Source: Winogradskyella jejuensis
Lineage (GTDB): Bacteria; Bacteroidota; Bacteroidia; Flavobacteriales; Flavobacteriaceae
Length of the DNA: 64,000 nucleotides
Reading direction: 5' to 3'
Assembly (NCBI RefSeq): GCF_900129745.1
Contig: NZ_FQWS01000002.1
Span: forward strand, 62,001-126,000
How positions within the stretch are numbered: position 1 is the first letter of the stretch; the number at the start of each line of letters is the position of its first letter. The notes under the pieces were generated by a model, which saw only the letters and a list, made by a program, of their open reading frames with translations, had not been told where the DNA came from and did no database searches. Shown here one piece after another: positions 15,539 through 24,942 of the stretch. The translations under genes and the position numbers were made by a program.

Positions 15539-16836
15539 TGCTATTAGTATACACTCATAAAATCACACCACGTTTAACTTATACGTTCAAGCATTTATGC
15601 AAGCGCATACTAGGAATAGAGGTGGCTTTTACTTCAAAAATTGAAGATTTTATTGCTCACGACTCTATAAAAATGTCTTATACAAAGCAGCCTTTAAGTA
15701 ATGAGATTTTTGTAAGAAGTCATAGCTTACTTTTTGAGCAAGGCTTATCGGATTTAGACATTAGTGTTAATCAATGGGACGACACCAAAGGCTTTTTTGC
15801 GACGGGAGAGCGAAGCGATTTGCCGTATGATATTTTTGCAGCTTCATTTTATCTTTTGAGCAGATATGAAGAGTATTTGCCTCATGTAAATGATGATTAT
15901 GGACGATTTTTAGCATCAGAAAGTTTGGCCAAAAAAGAAGGATTTTTAGATGAGCCTGTAGTAGATATTTGGGCTTATAAACTCAGGGATATTCTAAAAG
16001 AACGCTTTTCAGATTATCAATTTCCAAAGCGAGAATATAAGATAGCTCCAATAATAGATATACCTAGTGCATACAAGTATCGGTACAAAGGTTTGCTCCG
16101 GACTATTGGGGGAATTTTTGGAGACATTTTTAGATTTAAGTTTAAGCAATTTTATGAGCGTTCGTCTGTTTTACTAGGTTTTCAGAAAGACCCTTTTGAT
16201 ACCTTTAATTGGCTTATAAATAGACAAAAAAGTATCGAATTTAAGTTTCACGTATTCTTTTTAATAGGAGACTATTCAACATATGATAAAAATATAAGCA
16301 TAAATAAACGGGGCTTTATATCTCTCATAAAATCTATTGGAGATTATTGCAATATAGGACTCAAAGCCTCTTACTTTGCCTTAGATGATTTTGAAATATT
16401 AAAAAAAGAAAAGCAAAAGTTGGAGCAAGTTACCAATGTAAACTTATTGGCTATAAGGAATTCGCATTCTAAACTAAATTTACCTTTTACTTATCGTAAC
16501 GCAGTAGAGCTTGAAATACCTCAGGAACATACTATGGGCTATGTGAACGAACTAGGTTTTAGGGCTGGTACATGTACTCCTTTTTTGTTTTACGATTTAG
16601 ATTACGAAGTGCAAACACCATTACAAGTACATACATACCACTGTATGGATTTTGCATTGTTAAAATATGAGTCACAACTTGATAAAGAACAGCATCTCGA
16701 ACGTTTTATTTCAAATATTAAAAAGGTAGATGGCACATTTAGTCCTGTTTTTCATAACTATTCTTTGGGTAATGATGAAAAATGGAACGGATTTAGAGAG
16801 CTTTTTAACTTAGTATTAAATTCTGCAAATGCATAA
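15538..16836 (+). CDS. Polysaccharide deacetylase-like protein (Bacteroidota type)
   Basis: This is a 432-residue protein with the N-terminal LLVYTHKITPRLTYTFKHLC block that starts a Bacteroidota family annotated as polysaccharide deacetylase or DUF7033. Middle blocks include YDIFAASFYLLSRYEEYLP and PVVDIWAYKLRDIL. The C-terminal part has FHVFFLIGDYSTYDKN, RNSHSKLN and the GFRAGTCTPFLFYDLD segment, which resembles the end of a carbohydrate esterase barrel. Complete metal-binding motifs of classical NodB enzymes are not obvious. It is translationally coupled to radC and overlaps the HAD gene by 8 bases. Confidence 0.7.
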   Translation: MLLVYTHKITPRLTYTFKHLCKRILGIEVAFTSKIEDFIAHDSIKMSYTKQPLSNEIFVRSHSLLFEQGLSDLDISVNQWDDTKGFFATGERSDLPYDIFAASFYLLSRYEEYLPHVNDDYGRFLASESLAKKEGFLDEPVVDIWAYKLRDILKERFSDYQFPKREYKIAPIIDIPSAYKYRYKGLLRTIGGIFGDIFRFKFKQFYERSSVLLGFQKDPFDTFNWLINRQKSIEFKFHVFFLIGDYSTYDKNISINKRGFISLIKSIGDYCNIGLKASYFALDDFEILKKEKQKLEQVTNVNLLAIRNSHSKLNLPFTYRNAVELEIPQEHTMGYVNELGFRAGTCTPFLFYDLDYEVQTPLQVHTYHCMDFALLKYESQLDKEQHLERFISNIKKVDGTFSPVFHNYSLGNDEKWNGFRELFNLVLNSANA

Positions 16837-17515
16837 CAACATAAAACACATTTTCTTTGATTTAGACCACACCTTATGGGATTTTGATAAAAACTCAGGA
16901 TTGACATTTGGTAAGATTTTTGATATTCATAAGGTGAATGTCGAGTTAGATGTATTTCTGAATTCTTATGAGCCTATAAATTTTAAGTATTGGAAACTTT
17001 ACAGAGAAGAAAAGGTAACCAAGTCTGAGTTGCGGTACGGAAGATTAAAAGATGCTTTTGATGAAATTAGAGTAGATGTTTCTGATGAATTGATACATCA
17101 TCTCTCTGAAGACTACATCAATTACCTAACAACTTTTAATCATGTGTTTGAACATACGCATCATGTTTTAGAATATTTACAGGATAGTTATGAGTTGCAT
17201 ATAATAACTAATGGATTTGAAGAAGCGCAAGAGAAAAAACTCAAAGCTTCAAATCTTAGACAATATTTCAAGACAGTTACAAACTCAGAAATGGTAGGTG
17301 TAAAAAAGCCAAATCCGAGAATATTTAATTTTGCTTTAGAAATGGCGAATGCCAAACCAGAACACAGTTTAATGATTGGAGATAATATAGAGGCAGATGT
17401 GCAAGGTGCCATTAACATTGGGATGCAATCGGTTTATTTTGATTATAGCAATTCTAATAACCAAGAAAACTATAAAAGAATAACAAATTTGATTGAGCTT
17501 AAAGATTTTCTTTAA
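16829..17515 (+). CDS. YjjG-family noncanonical pyrimidine nucleotidase (HAD superfamily)
   Basis: This is a 228-residue HAD hydrolase. Motif I is FFDLDHTLWDFD (nucleophile Asp at about residue 11), motif II is IITNG, motif III is the Lys in GVKKPNPRIF, and motif IV is MIGDNIEADVQGA. The helical cap between motifs I and II and the DHTLWDFD variant match the YjjG group, which dephosphorylates non-canonical pyrimidine nucleotides. The substrate is inferred from the family. It overlaps the upstream gene by 8 bases. Confidence 0.85.
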   Translation: MHNNIKHIFFDLDHTLWDFDKNSGLTFGKIFDIHKVNVELDVFLNSYEPINFKYWKLYREEKVTKSELRYGRLKDAFDEIRVDVSDELIHHLSEDYINYLTTFNHVFEHTHHVLEYLQDSYELHIITNGFEEAQEKKLKASNLRQYFKTVTNSEMVGVKKPNPRIFNFALEMANAKPEHSLMIGDNIEADVQGAINIGMQSVYFDYSNSNNQENYKRITNLIELKDFL

Positions 17516-17564
17516 TAGTCTATTGAAGCACAATACTTATATTTACCCGATTAAAATTATAGAA

Positions 17565-18461
17565 ATGTCAAAAAAAATAGTCATCACCGTTTTAGTTCTT
17601 TTTATAGCAATATCATCATTTGCGCAATCTAGTATCAACGACTACAAATATGTCGTTGTACCGTTGCAGTTTGATTTCTTAAAAGGAAAAGATACTTACA
17701 GAACAAGTACGCTACTACGTTACTTGTTTAAAAAAGAAGGTTTTGAGGTTTATTTTGACGAAGAAGAACTTCCAAAAGAATTGTTCAATGATAGGTGTTT
17801 AGCCTTATATGCAGATGTTATAAAATTGTCTGGTCTTTTGAGGAATAAAGTACAGATAGAATTGAAAGATTGTCGAGGTAGTCAAGTTTTACTATCTCAA
17901 GAAGGTTCAACCAAAATAAAGGAATATAACAAAGCGTATCCTGTTGCTATTAAAGAAGCTTTTAAAAGTATTGAGTTCTTACAATACAAATATAATCCTT
18001 CTGATTATGTAGGTTCTAAAGCAAAAGTGATTTCTAAAGTAGAAAGCATTAAAGAAGATAACAAAGAAGCCGAACAAGCTAAAGCTGAAGTAGAGCGTTT
18101 AAAGAAAGAAGTCGAAAATCTAAAAAAGCAGAAAGCTCTTGCTGATGCTAAAACTAAAGAGGAAGCAGAAAAAAAGTCTTCTGAAATAAAACAGAAAGAG
18201 AAGCAAAAAATGGAGGTTACTAAAACCGAAACATTAGAAAGTTCTAAGCCTAAAAATTTATCAGATGTGCTATATGCTCAACCTCTAGATAATGGGTTTC
18301 AGTTAGTAGATGCTTCTCCAAAAGTAGTTATGGTTATTATAAAAACTGCTGCACCAAATGTATATACAGTTAAAGGTAAAGATGCTATAGTTTTTAGAGA
18401 AGGAGATATTTGGTTTTATTCAGAAAACGATACCAAAAAAGCACTGAATATCAAGTTTTAG
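17565..18461 (+). CDS. Secreted hypothetical protein with charged coiled coil
   Basis: This is a 298-residue protein when started at ATG 17565, which begins a clean signal peptide (MSKKIVITVLVLFIAISSFAQ). An in-frame ATG at 17493 lies inside the preceding gene and is rejected. After a globular N-terminal part (VVVPLQFDFLKGKDTYRTST) there is a Lys/Glu/Ala-rich coiled coil (about residues 165-225) and a short C-terminal domain (LYAQPLDNGFQLVDASPKVV). This layout is familiar in flavobacterial genomes but has no known function. It ends 4 bases inside the convergent rarA gene. Confidence 0.75.
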   Translation: MSKKIVITVLVLFIAISSFAQSSINDYKYVVVPLQFDFLKGKDTYRTSTLLRYLFKKEGFEVYFDEEELPKELFNDRCLALYADVIKLSGLLRNKVQIELKDCRGSQVLLSQEGSTKIKEYNKAYPVAIKEAFKSIEFLQYKYNPSDYVGSKAKVISKVESIKEDNKEAEQAKAEVERLKKEVENLKKQKALADAKTKEEAEKKSSEIKQKEKQKMEVTKTETLESSKPKNLSDVLYAQPLDNGFQLVDASPKVVMVIIKTAAPNVYTVKGKDAIVFREGDIWFYSENDTKKALNIKF

Positions 18462-19735
18462 TAGCCGTACTTGTCTTTCCATAGTTGTTTTAAAAATTGA
18501 CGTTGTGCGTTTTCTCTAGGGTTATTACCTGGGCTGTAAAGTTGCGTCTTTTTTATTTCTTCAGGTAAAAACTCGTGGTCAGCAAAGTTGTTTTCGTAGC
18601 TATGTGCATATTTGTAATTGTCTCCGTAACCAATATCTTTCATCAATTTTGTGGGTGCATTTCTTATGGAAAGTGGTACAGATAAGTCTCCTGTTTCTCT
18701 AACGAGATGTTGGGCTTTTTTTATTGCTTCATATGCAGCATTGCTTTTAGGAGAACATGCAAGATATGTAGCGCATTGACTGAGAATTATTCTAGATTCT
18801 GGATTGCCAATTACTGACACAGCTTGAAATGTGTTATTAGCAATGACTAAAGCTGTAGGGTTGGCATTACCTATATCTTCACTTGCTAAAATTAGTAAGC
18901 GTCTAGCAATAAATTTTACATCTTCACCACCTTCAATCATTCGAGCTAAATAATATACAGCCGCATTAGGGTCGCTACCTCTAATTGATTTTATAAAAGC
19001 CGAAATAATATCGTAATGCTGTTCTCCAGTTTTGTCATATCGAGCCGTGTTATTCTGTACTTGATTTAAAACCACGTCATTTGTAATAATGATTTTGTCA
19101 TCTACAAAGGAAGCAACTATAAGTTCAAAAATATTTAATAGTTTTCTAGCGTCACCTCCAGATAGACGCAAGAGTTGTTCGGTTTCTTTTAGTTTAATTT
19201 TCTTTTTTGAAAGAGTTTCATCTTCTTTCATCGCTCGATGCAAGAGTTGTTCTAAATCTTCTTTGCTAAATGAATTTAAAATATAGACTTGGCAACGTGA
19301 TAGCAGTGCGGGAATTACCTCAAAACTAGGATTTTCTGTTGTTGCTCCAATTAATGTCACCCAGCCTTTTTCTACAGCTTCGAGTAATGAATCTTGTTGA
19401 GATTTGCTAAATCTATGAATCTCATCTATGAAGAGAATGGGGTTTTTGGCCGTAAATAAACCGCCACTTTTTTTAGCTTTGTCTATAACATCTCTTATGT
19501 CCTTTACTCCAGAATTTATAGCACTAAGTTTAAAGAAAGGACGTTCAGATTCATTAGCAATAATATTAGCTAAGGTAGTTTTTCCAATACCTGGAGGTCC
19601 CCATAAAATTAGAGAGGGTAAAACACCGCTTTTTATTTGTTGATAGAGTGGGCCATCTTTTCCGACTAAATGTGTCTGACTTATATAATCATTCAATGTT
19701 TTTGGGCGAAGACGTTCAGCTAGTGGTGTATTCAT
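18458..19735 (-). CDS. rarA: Replication-associated recombination protein RarA (MgsA) AAA ATPase
   Basis: This is a 425-residue clamp-loader-like AAA+ ATPase acting at stalled forks. Visible features are the N-terminal [22 protein letters not shown], Walker [10 protein letters not shown] (about 45-53), Walker [10 protein letters not shown], sensor 1 [11 protein letters not shown] and the C-terminal tetramerisation domain with [12 protein letters not shown] and [11 protein letters not shown]. Length and motifs are those of a full-length RarA. The gene runs convergent to the coiled-coil secreted protein, overlapping it by 4 bases. Confidence 0.95.
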   Translation of the reverse strand: MNTPLAERLRPKTLNDYISQTHLVGKDGPLYQQIKSGVLPSLILWGPPGIGKTTLANIIANESERPFFKLSAINSGVKDIRDVIDKAKKSGGLFTAKNPILFIDEIHRFSKSQQDSLLEAVEKGWVTLIGATTENPSFEVIPALLSRCQVYILNSFSKEDLEQLLHRAMKEDETLSKKKIKLKETEQLLRLSGGDARKLLNIFELIVASFVDDKIIITNDVVLNQVQNNTARYDKTGEQHYDIISAFIKSIRGSDPNAAVYYLARMIEGGEDVKFIARRLLILASEDIGNANPTALVIANNTFQAVSVIGNPESRIILSQCATYLACSPKSNAAYEAIKKAQHLVRETGDLSVPLSIRNAPTKLMKDIGYGDNYKYAHSYENNFADHEFLPEEIKKTQLYSPGNNPRENAQRQFLKQLWKDKYGY

Positions 19736-19790
19736 GCTCTAAAATTACTAAATCAGCGTGACAATATTTCATAAAATAAATACTTGGCTC

Positions 19791-19818
19791 TAAATTTGAA
19801 ATGTAACTCCTAAATTTG
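19791..19818 (+). promoter_or_regulatory. Two TAAATTTG promoter boxes 20 bases apart
   Basis: CTAAATTTGAA occurs at 19790-19800 and again at 19810-19820, each holding a perfect TAnnTTTG -7 box (19791-19798, 19811-19818). The second ends three bases before the rhomboid ATG, the first leaves a leader of roughly 20 bases. Confidence 0.5.
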
Positions 19819-19821
19819 AAC

Positions 19822-20556
19822 ATGGCGCAGCAACAGTTTAGATATTCAAACTCAGTAATAGTATTTCCTCTATTGCTTGTGTTTTCGATTTGGTTGGTCT
19901 TTTGGTATCAAGTTAGGATTGATTCAGGGATTAGGTATTTTGGTATTTATCCTCAAAAGATAGAAGGGCTTTTAGGGATATTTACAAGCCCGTTTCTTCA
20001 TTCTGGCTTAAGTCATTTATACAACAATTCTATTCCTTTGCTAATACTCTCAATGGCGTTGTTTTATTTCTATAATAAAATAGCTTGGCGTGTATTGTTT
20101 TTTGGGATGTTAATTTCTGGATTACTCACATGGGTCATAGGTAAATCTGGAAACCATATCGGAGCAAGTGGTGTCATTTACATGCTGGTAAGTTTTATTT
20201 TTTTTAAAGGAATTATTGCTAAGCATTATAGATTAATAGCATTATCTCTAATTATTATCTTTTTATATGGAAGTATGATTTGGTATGTGTTTCCTATAAA
20301 AGATGGGATGTCTTGGGAAGGACACTTAGGTGGTTTGATAACTGGTTTTTTGTTGGCTTTATTCTTTAAGAGCAAAGTCGCTAAGCCTGAAAAATATCTA
20401 TGGGAAACGGAAGCTTATAATGAAGAAGATGACCCCTTCATGAAGCATTTTGATGAGGATGGAAATTTTATTGAAATTTTACCAGAAGATGAAAATGAAG
20501 ACGAAAGTACTACCCAAAGAGAAATCAATTATATCTATAAAGAATCTGAAGAGTAA
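19822..20556 (+). CDS. Rhomboid family intramembrane serine protease
   Basis: This is a 244-residue multi-pass membrane protein. Its rhomboid core motifs are SHLYNN (His65), the catalytic GASG (Ser116) and the partner GHLGGLITG (His168), with about six hydrophobic helices. A soluble acidic tail follows residue 190. It cleaves membrane-protein substrates inside the bilayer; the substrates are unknown. The ATG at 19822 is preferred to an in-frame TTG at 19816, because the TTG is part of a TAnnTTTG promoter box. The gene is convergent with rlmB, with 3 bases between stops. Confidence 0.92.
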   Translation: MAQQQFRYSNSVIVFPLLLVFSIWLVFWYQVRIDSGIRYFGIYPQKIEGLLGIFTSPFLHSGLSHLYNNSIPLLILSMALFYFYNKIAWRVLFFGMLISGLLTWVIGKSGNHIGASGVIYMLVSFIFFKGIIAKHYRLIALSLIIIFLYGSMIWYVFPIKDGMSWEGHLGGLITGFLLALFFKSKVAKPEKYLWETEAYNEEDDPFMKHFDEDGNFIEILPEDENEDESTTQREINYIYKESEE

Positions 20557-20559
20557 CTG

Positions 20560-21294
20560 CTACACTCTTTGTCTTACAGCTTCGTATAAAAAAGCACCAC
20601 AAGCAACCGAAACATTTAAAGATTCAATTTCTCCAAGAATGGGTAATTTCGCATGCTCATCTACAGCCTTCAAGACGGAAGGATTTATACCTCGACCTTC
20701 AGAGCCCATGATAATGGCGCAAGGTGTTTTTAAATCTACATCGTAGATTAAGCTTTTTGCTTTTTCTGTAGCTGCTATAACTTTAATACCTGAGGCTTGC
20801 ATATGAAAAACGGCATCTTTAATGTGGTCAACTTTACAAATAGGAATTTTAAAAACCGCACCAGCACTTGTTTTAATGGCATCTCCATTAATAGGAGCAC
20901 CACCTTTTTTCTGAATTATAATCCCTGAAACGCCTGTACATTCAGCAGTACGAACAATAGCGCCAAAATTTCTAACATCACTTAGTTGGTCTAATAGAAG
21001 GAATAGAGGGGTTTTTCCAGATTCAATTACCGACATTACTAAATCTTCTATATCATGAAAAGCCACAGGAGATATTTGTGCTACTGCGCCTTGGTGGTTT
21101 CCTTTAGATAAACGATTAAGTTTTTCCACAGGCACATAAGAGCTATTTATTTTTGCTTGTCTCAATACCTGTTCTAACTCGTTGAATAATTCACCTCTTA
21201 GTCCTTTCTGTAAAAAAACCTTATCGATTTGTTCTCCTGAGTTGACGGCTTCAATAATAGCGCGTAATCCAAATATGGTTGTTTCGTTTTTCAT
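20560..21294 (-). CDS. rlmB: 23S rRNA 2'-O-ribose methyltransferase (TrmH/RlmB family)
   Basis: This is a 244-residue SPOUT methyltransferase. The N-terminal substrate-binding domain (TTIFGLRAIIEAVNSG) is followed by the knotted AdoMet domain with LLLDQLSDVRNFGAIVRTAE, IIMGSEGRGI and LNVSVACGAFLYE. These are the three TrmH-family motifs. It most likely methylates G2251 of 23S rRNA. The start at 21294 is chosen: the longer in-frame version from 21327 would read through the hairpin terminator of the preceding gene. Confidence 0.9.
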   Translation of the reverse strand: MKNETTIFGLRAIIEAVNSGEQIDKVFLQKGLRGELFNELEQVLRQAKINSSYVPVEKLNRLSKGNHQGAVAQISPVAFHDIEDLVMSVIESGKTPLFLLLDQLSDVRNFGAIVRTAECTGVSGIIIQKKGGAPINGDAIKTSAGAVFKIPICKVDHIKDAVFHMQASGIKVIAATEKAKSLIYDVDLKTPCAIIMGSEGRGINPSVLKAVDEHAKLPILGEIESLNVSVACGAFLYEAVRQRV

Positions 21295-21303
21295 ATTGCA
21301 AAA

Positions 21304-21334
21304 ATAAAAAAACCACCCTGTAAACAAGGTGGTT
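21304..21334 (-). terminator. Intrinsic terminator of the arylsulfotransferase-like gene
   Basis: AACCACC/GGTGGTT forms a 7-base stem, extended by TGT/ACA past one mismatch, at 21311-21334. On the minus strand it is followed by a run of T (A run at 21304-21310 on the plus strand). It sits 24 bases after the stop at 21358. Confidence 0.8.
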
Positions 21335-21357
21335 CTTCTGTTTTTAAATTAGTAGTG

Positions 21358-23001
21358 TTAGTTTTTCAATATCTTTTTGCTAATCGATTTTCCTTGACTA
21401 TAAACTTTTACAAAATAAACACCCTTATCTAGAGAAGATAAGTTTATAGAACTCTCACTTGTAGGCTCTAATATTTTGCTACCCGTAATATTGTAGATTT
21501 CTATTTTGTCAATTGTATTAGTTGAATTAATGTTTAGGTAATCTTGAGTTGGATTTGGGTAAACACTAAAGTCAACGAATTCAAATGTATCAGAGTCTAG
21601 AGCTGCTTGACAGGCTGTTATATCTGGATTGTTTTCAATTGGAGGGCCAGGTGATAAATCTCTACCATCAAAAGCACTGTAAGATGTACTGTATTTAGTT
21701 GCTCTAAAAGCAAAATTTGTAGGTGGTATTGGGTCGCCTTGGTCATAAACTGTGCCATCTCCATTACTTACAGGAGATGCATATTCCCAAACAATATTAT
21801 TGCTACTGTCAATTTCAAAAAAGAACCCTTCTCTTCCTTCGCAAATAAGAATGTTACCATTTGGTAATTGTCTGCCGCTACTTACAATAGCTGAATAAAA
21901 CTCGGAATCTGAAGTGGGAGCAGTCTCAGGATATCTAAAAAAAGCATCATTTGGGCCATATGCTGTTCCTGCAGTATAAGTGTAATTTCCTAAATTGTCT
22001 ACAGGAGGATCAATCATTAATACTTCAGAATACAGAGGTGTTCTATCTAATCCATTATTAAAAAGCATTATTTTTCTCTGATTTGGTAATCCAGTAGGAA
22101 TATAATAAGGCGTGTGTTGTCCAAATAATTTTCTATCACCAGCTGTGCCTTGGTCGTAAGCTTGAGGGTTTCCCCATCTGTATAAAATATCACCAGCAGG
22201 ACCAGCAGCTTCAGAAGTCGTAGTGTTATGATCTATTACCCAAATTTCACTCAATCTTCGCGTACTTATTACAATTTGGTCAAATTCTGCATCATACTGT
22301 ATGGCATTGATATGAAGCCAATTATTTTCTGCAGGCCATCCATTTAAAAAGTTGACATCAACTTTTCCAGGATTATCAGCAACGACACCGAAATTATCTT
22401 TTGTGTTATCCAAGCCTTGAATCAAATGGTCTTTTACATTCCATTCCCATACCACGTTAGCTGAATAGCCACTACTTGGTCCGCCAATACCAACAGGCTC
22501 GACCTCATATATTCTTTCGTTATATAATTCACCATCATCTAGTAAGCCTGAGTCTCTACCAGCTTGTATAGCTTCAGCTTGAGTCATTACTGTTGCTGAT
22601 AATATCAATATATTACCATTTGGCATCGGAAAAACATCATGATGTTGTCTTGATGCGTCTGAACTATCAATGTAAGACCAAATTAGATTTCCATCCCAAT
22701 CAAATAATTCTATTATGCCTCCATTTCCTGGCAGGGTCACAGGATTAGTTCCTTGTACAAATCTTCCTGTTCTTAAGAGATTGCCATTTGGTAAAAGATA
22801 AACAGAGTTTCCAGGGAGATAAGAACTGTTCCAAGAATTCACAACCTCACCACAATTACTAATTAAAAATGCTTTTTGATGAGTAGAAAACAAAGTGTAG
22901 CCTTCATACACATCTGGGGTAACAGATATTGTACCTATTGTGTTTTGTGATGTTGAGAAGTAGGCTGTGAAAATAAAAAGTATGAGTAGTCGTTTCTTCA
23001 T
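21358..23001 (-). CDS. Aryl-sulfate sulfotransferase-like protein with T9SS sorting domain
   Basis: This is a 547-residue secreted protein. After the signal peptide (MKKRLLILFIFTAYFSTSQ) comes a beta-propeller-like region with repeated (L/M)PNGN(L/I)L turns (LLPNGNLL, PMPNGNIL, QLPNGNIL) and the HHDVFPMPNGN motif of arylsulfotransferase-family proteins. The last 75 residues are a type A T9SS C-terminal domain (FSVYPNPTQDYLNI ... SLDKGVYFVKVYS ... KKILKN), directing export through the type IX system. Catalytic competence is not certain from motifs alone. The second ATG (23001) is chosen because it begins the signal peptide. A hairpin terminator follows. Confidence 0.88.
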   Translation of the reverse strand: MKKRLLILFIFTAYFSTSQNTIGTISVTPDVYEGYTLFSTHQKAFLISNCGEVVNSWNSSYLPGNSVYLLPNGNLLRTGRFVQGTNPVTLPGNGGIIELFDWDGNLIWSYIDSSDASRQHHDVFPMPNGNILILSATVMTQAEAIQAGRDSGLLDDGELYNERIYEVEPVGIGGPSSGYSANVVWEWNVKDHLIQGLDNTKDNFGVVADNPGKVDVNFLNGWPAENNWLHINAIQYDAEFDQIVISTRRLSEIWVIDHNTTTSEAAGPAGDILYRWGNPQAYDQGTAGDRKLFGQHTPYYIPTGLPNQRKIMLFNNGLDRTPLYSEVLMIDPPVDNLGNYTYTAGTAYGPNDAFFRYPETAPTSDSEFYSAIVSSGRQLPNGNILICEGREGFFFEIDSSNNIVWEYASPVSNGDGTVYDQGDPIPPTNFAFRATKYSTSYSAFDGRDLSPGPPIENNPDITACQAALDSDTFEFVDFSVYPNPTQDYLNINSTNTIDKIEIYNITGSKILEPTSESSINLSSLDKGVYFVKVYSQGKSISKKILKN

Positions 23002-23073
23002 ATCAGCTAGCATTTTTTTGCAAACCTAATGATTTTTTTAGATTTATAATCCAGTGCAGGAAGAATTGATATG

Positions 23074-24762
23074 TTAAAACGAAGTAGTTAAACTCACATG
23101 AATTTTAGAATCGGATAATTTAAAAGGTACATTCTCAGTTTTACCGCTAGAATAGTTTAGTTTGAATAACCCTGCTTTGGTTAATAAGCCAAGACCAAAT
23201 CCAAAACCAAATAGCTTGTTCTTTGTGTTTATTAGGTCATTTTCAAAATAAGCAGCATCAATAACTGAATGCACATATATTGTATTGCTTAATCGATACC
23301 TATATTCTGTATTTATGACTCCAAATAAATTGGCGACCAAGCTGTTTTCTTCGAACCCTCTGATAGAGTTTATACCTCCAAAACGATAGAGCTCATTATC
23401 TAAATAATTATCCGAGTTAAGGCTTGCTCCAGTAAGTCTTAAAAAGAAGCTATTTCTTTTATTGAGATTAAAGATTTTATAAGTTTCAATAGTGTAAGCG
23501 TTTTGTTGAATCTCATTTCCGTTTTGAGTCCTGTTTCCAAAGTTGGTGCTAATGTCTAGCCAAAAATTAATCGGAAAAAGAGGGTCGTAATATTGAGGTT
23601 TAATGTAGTTGTATCCTAATTGATAATAGTTTGAGTTATAATCTTCGATTAATGTAGAGCTTGTATTAAGTAAGTCGCTCGAAATAGTGCTGCCAATGCC
23701 AGCACTTAATCTGTGATTTGGATTTATTTGATAATTAAGTCGAACTTGCTGTCTTGTGGTTGAGAAGGTGGAATCTTTTCTAAAGATGTTTAAGTTAATG
23801 TCTAAACCTATTGGAGAACCAAATAAATAAGGAGCATTAAGTTTTACATCAAATGTTTGCTGGTCTATCTCATCACTTTTGTAAAAAAGTCTCAAAGACT
23901 CCCCATAATTCAAGTTGTTAATTAATCTCAAATCAACATAACCATCAAAGTCTATTCGGTTTGTGTTCTCGTTAGTTCCAAAGCCTAGATAACCATCAAA
24001 ATTATTACTCTTTGTTTTTTCAGTATATAGATAGAGAATAGTAGAGTCGTTTGTAAATAAAACCTCAGGAGCTTTTATTTCTTTTGCAAACCTTAAATTT
24101 TGAAATTCTTCAGTTTTTGCTTTTATCTCTTCAAGGTTAAAAGACTGACCAGTCTTAAGCTTTAAAAATCGTTTGAGATATGATTTTGGAAATTTCTCGT
24201 AGCCTTTTACTACAATTTTATCAATACGTCTTTTTTGGTTGGTTTTAGTGAATAAATCCGCTGTGATTAAATCGGTATTTTCTTTTCGGATGTTTTGTAG
24301 TTGTAATGTAGAAAATGGGTCGCCTTGTTCTGCTATTCTTTTATTTAGAAGCTTTAATGTGTTTTCTAGGTTTTCAATAGTAACTTCAAAATAATTAGAT
24401 TCAACTTTCACGTCAATGACGCCGAGAAGCTCTGCGTCAAAATCTGAATCAAAAGAAATCCTGACAGTATTTAATTTTACACCTATATATAGGTATGCAT
24501 AAAATAGTGTATCGTTTTGCTTTTCAATTTTTTCAATCTTAGTGTCAATAAAACCTCTTCTAATAAGTTTGTTTTTAATTGAAGATACTTCGGTTTCGAG
24601 CTCTAAATAGTTAGGGAAGCTTTTGGTATAACCAATAGAATCTATTTCTTTTGTAGCCAATTCAGATTCACCATTAATTTTTAGAACTAAATTTTGCGCG
24701 TAACAAAACGGATTGAATATAAATCCTATAATGAGTAAAACAAACAAAAACTGTTTCTTCAT
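23074..24762 (-). CDS. POTRA-domain outer-membrane beta-barrel protein (Omp85/TamA-like)
   Basis: This is a 562-residue protein with a signal peptide (FVLLIIGFIFNPFCYAQ). Its N-terminal half carries POTRA-like repeats (for example RIDKIVVKGYEKFPKSYLKRFLKLKTGQSFNLEEI split over residues 180-215). The C-terminal half is a predicted beta barrel with alternating hydrophobic strands and the Omp85-type RFGGINSIRGFEENS (the G-x-S/N-x-RG(F/Y) lid-loop motif). It ends with an aromatic residue (TTSF), as barrel proteins do. It may take part in outer-membrane insertion or translocation of proteins. It is shorter than BamA (usually above 750 residues), so BamA itself is unlikely. Confidence 0.85.
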   Translation of the reverse strand: MKKQFLFVLLIIGFIFNPFCYAQNLVLKINGESELATKEIDSIGYTKSFPNYLELETEVSSIKNKLIRRGFIDTKIEKIEKQNDTLFYAYLYIGVKLNTVRISFDSDFDAELLGVIDVKVESNYFEVTIENLENTLKLLNKRIAEQGDPFSTLQLQNIRKENTDLITADLFTKTNQKRRIDKIVVKGYEKFPKSYLKRFLKLKTGQSFNLEEIKAKTEEFQNLRFAKEIKAPEVLFTNDSTILYLYTEKTKSNNFDGYLGFGTNENTNRIDFDGYVDLRLINNLNYGESLRLFYKSDEIDQQTFDVKLNAPYLFGSPIGLDINLNIFRKDSTFSTTRQQVRLNYQINPNHRLSAGIGSTISSDLLNTSSTLIEDYNSNYYQLGYNYIKPQYYDPLFPINFWLDISTNFGNRTQNGNEIQQNAYTIETYKIFNLNKRNSFFLRLTGASLNSDNYLDNELYRFGGINSIRGFEENSLVANLFGVINTEYRYRLSNTIYVHSVIDAAYFENDLINTKNKLFGFGFGLGLLTKAGLFKLNYSSGKTENVPFKLSDSKIHVSLTTSF

Positions 24763-24867
24763 AAAATTTGTAAGGTGAATAGTTTAGTTAGACAACGTAA
24801 AAATACAGTTAAATGTATAGTGTTATATTGAGTATTAAATTTTCTTCGCAAAATTAATTGTCAACTA

Positions 24868-24898
24868 TTTGAATAATAAATATATATTTCTACCTTTG
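24868..24898 (+). promoter_or_regulatory. Promoter of the rpsL ribosomal cluster
   Basis: TTTG (24868-24871), a 19-base spacer and TACCTTTG (24891-24898) form a textbook Bacteroidota -33/-7 promoter. It is followed by GCAGCCC and then a CCCTC/GAGGG hairpin (24902-24917) at the presumed 5' end of the message, about 25 bases before rpsL. Confidence 0.8.
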
Positions 24899-24942
24899 CA
24901 GCCCTCAAAAGAGAGGGTTAACAAAAATTTATATAGAAATAT

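Noticed and set aside
21295-21327. Longer N-terminus for RlmB
   Set aside because: It would be encoded by the terminator hairpin of the preceding gene, and the family starts at the ATG at 21294.
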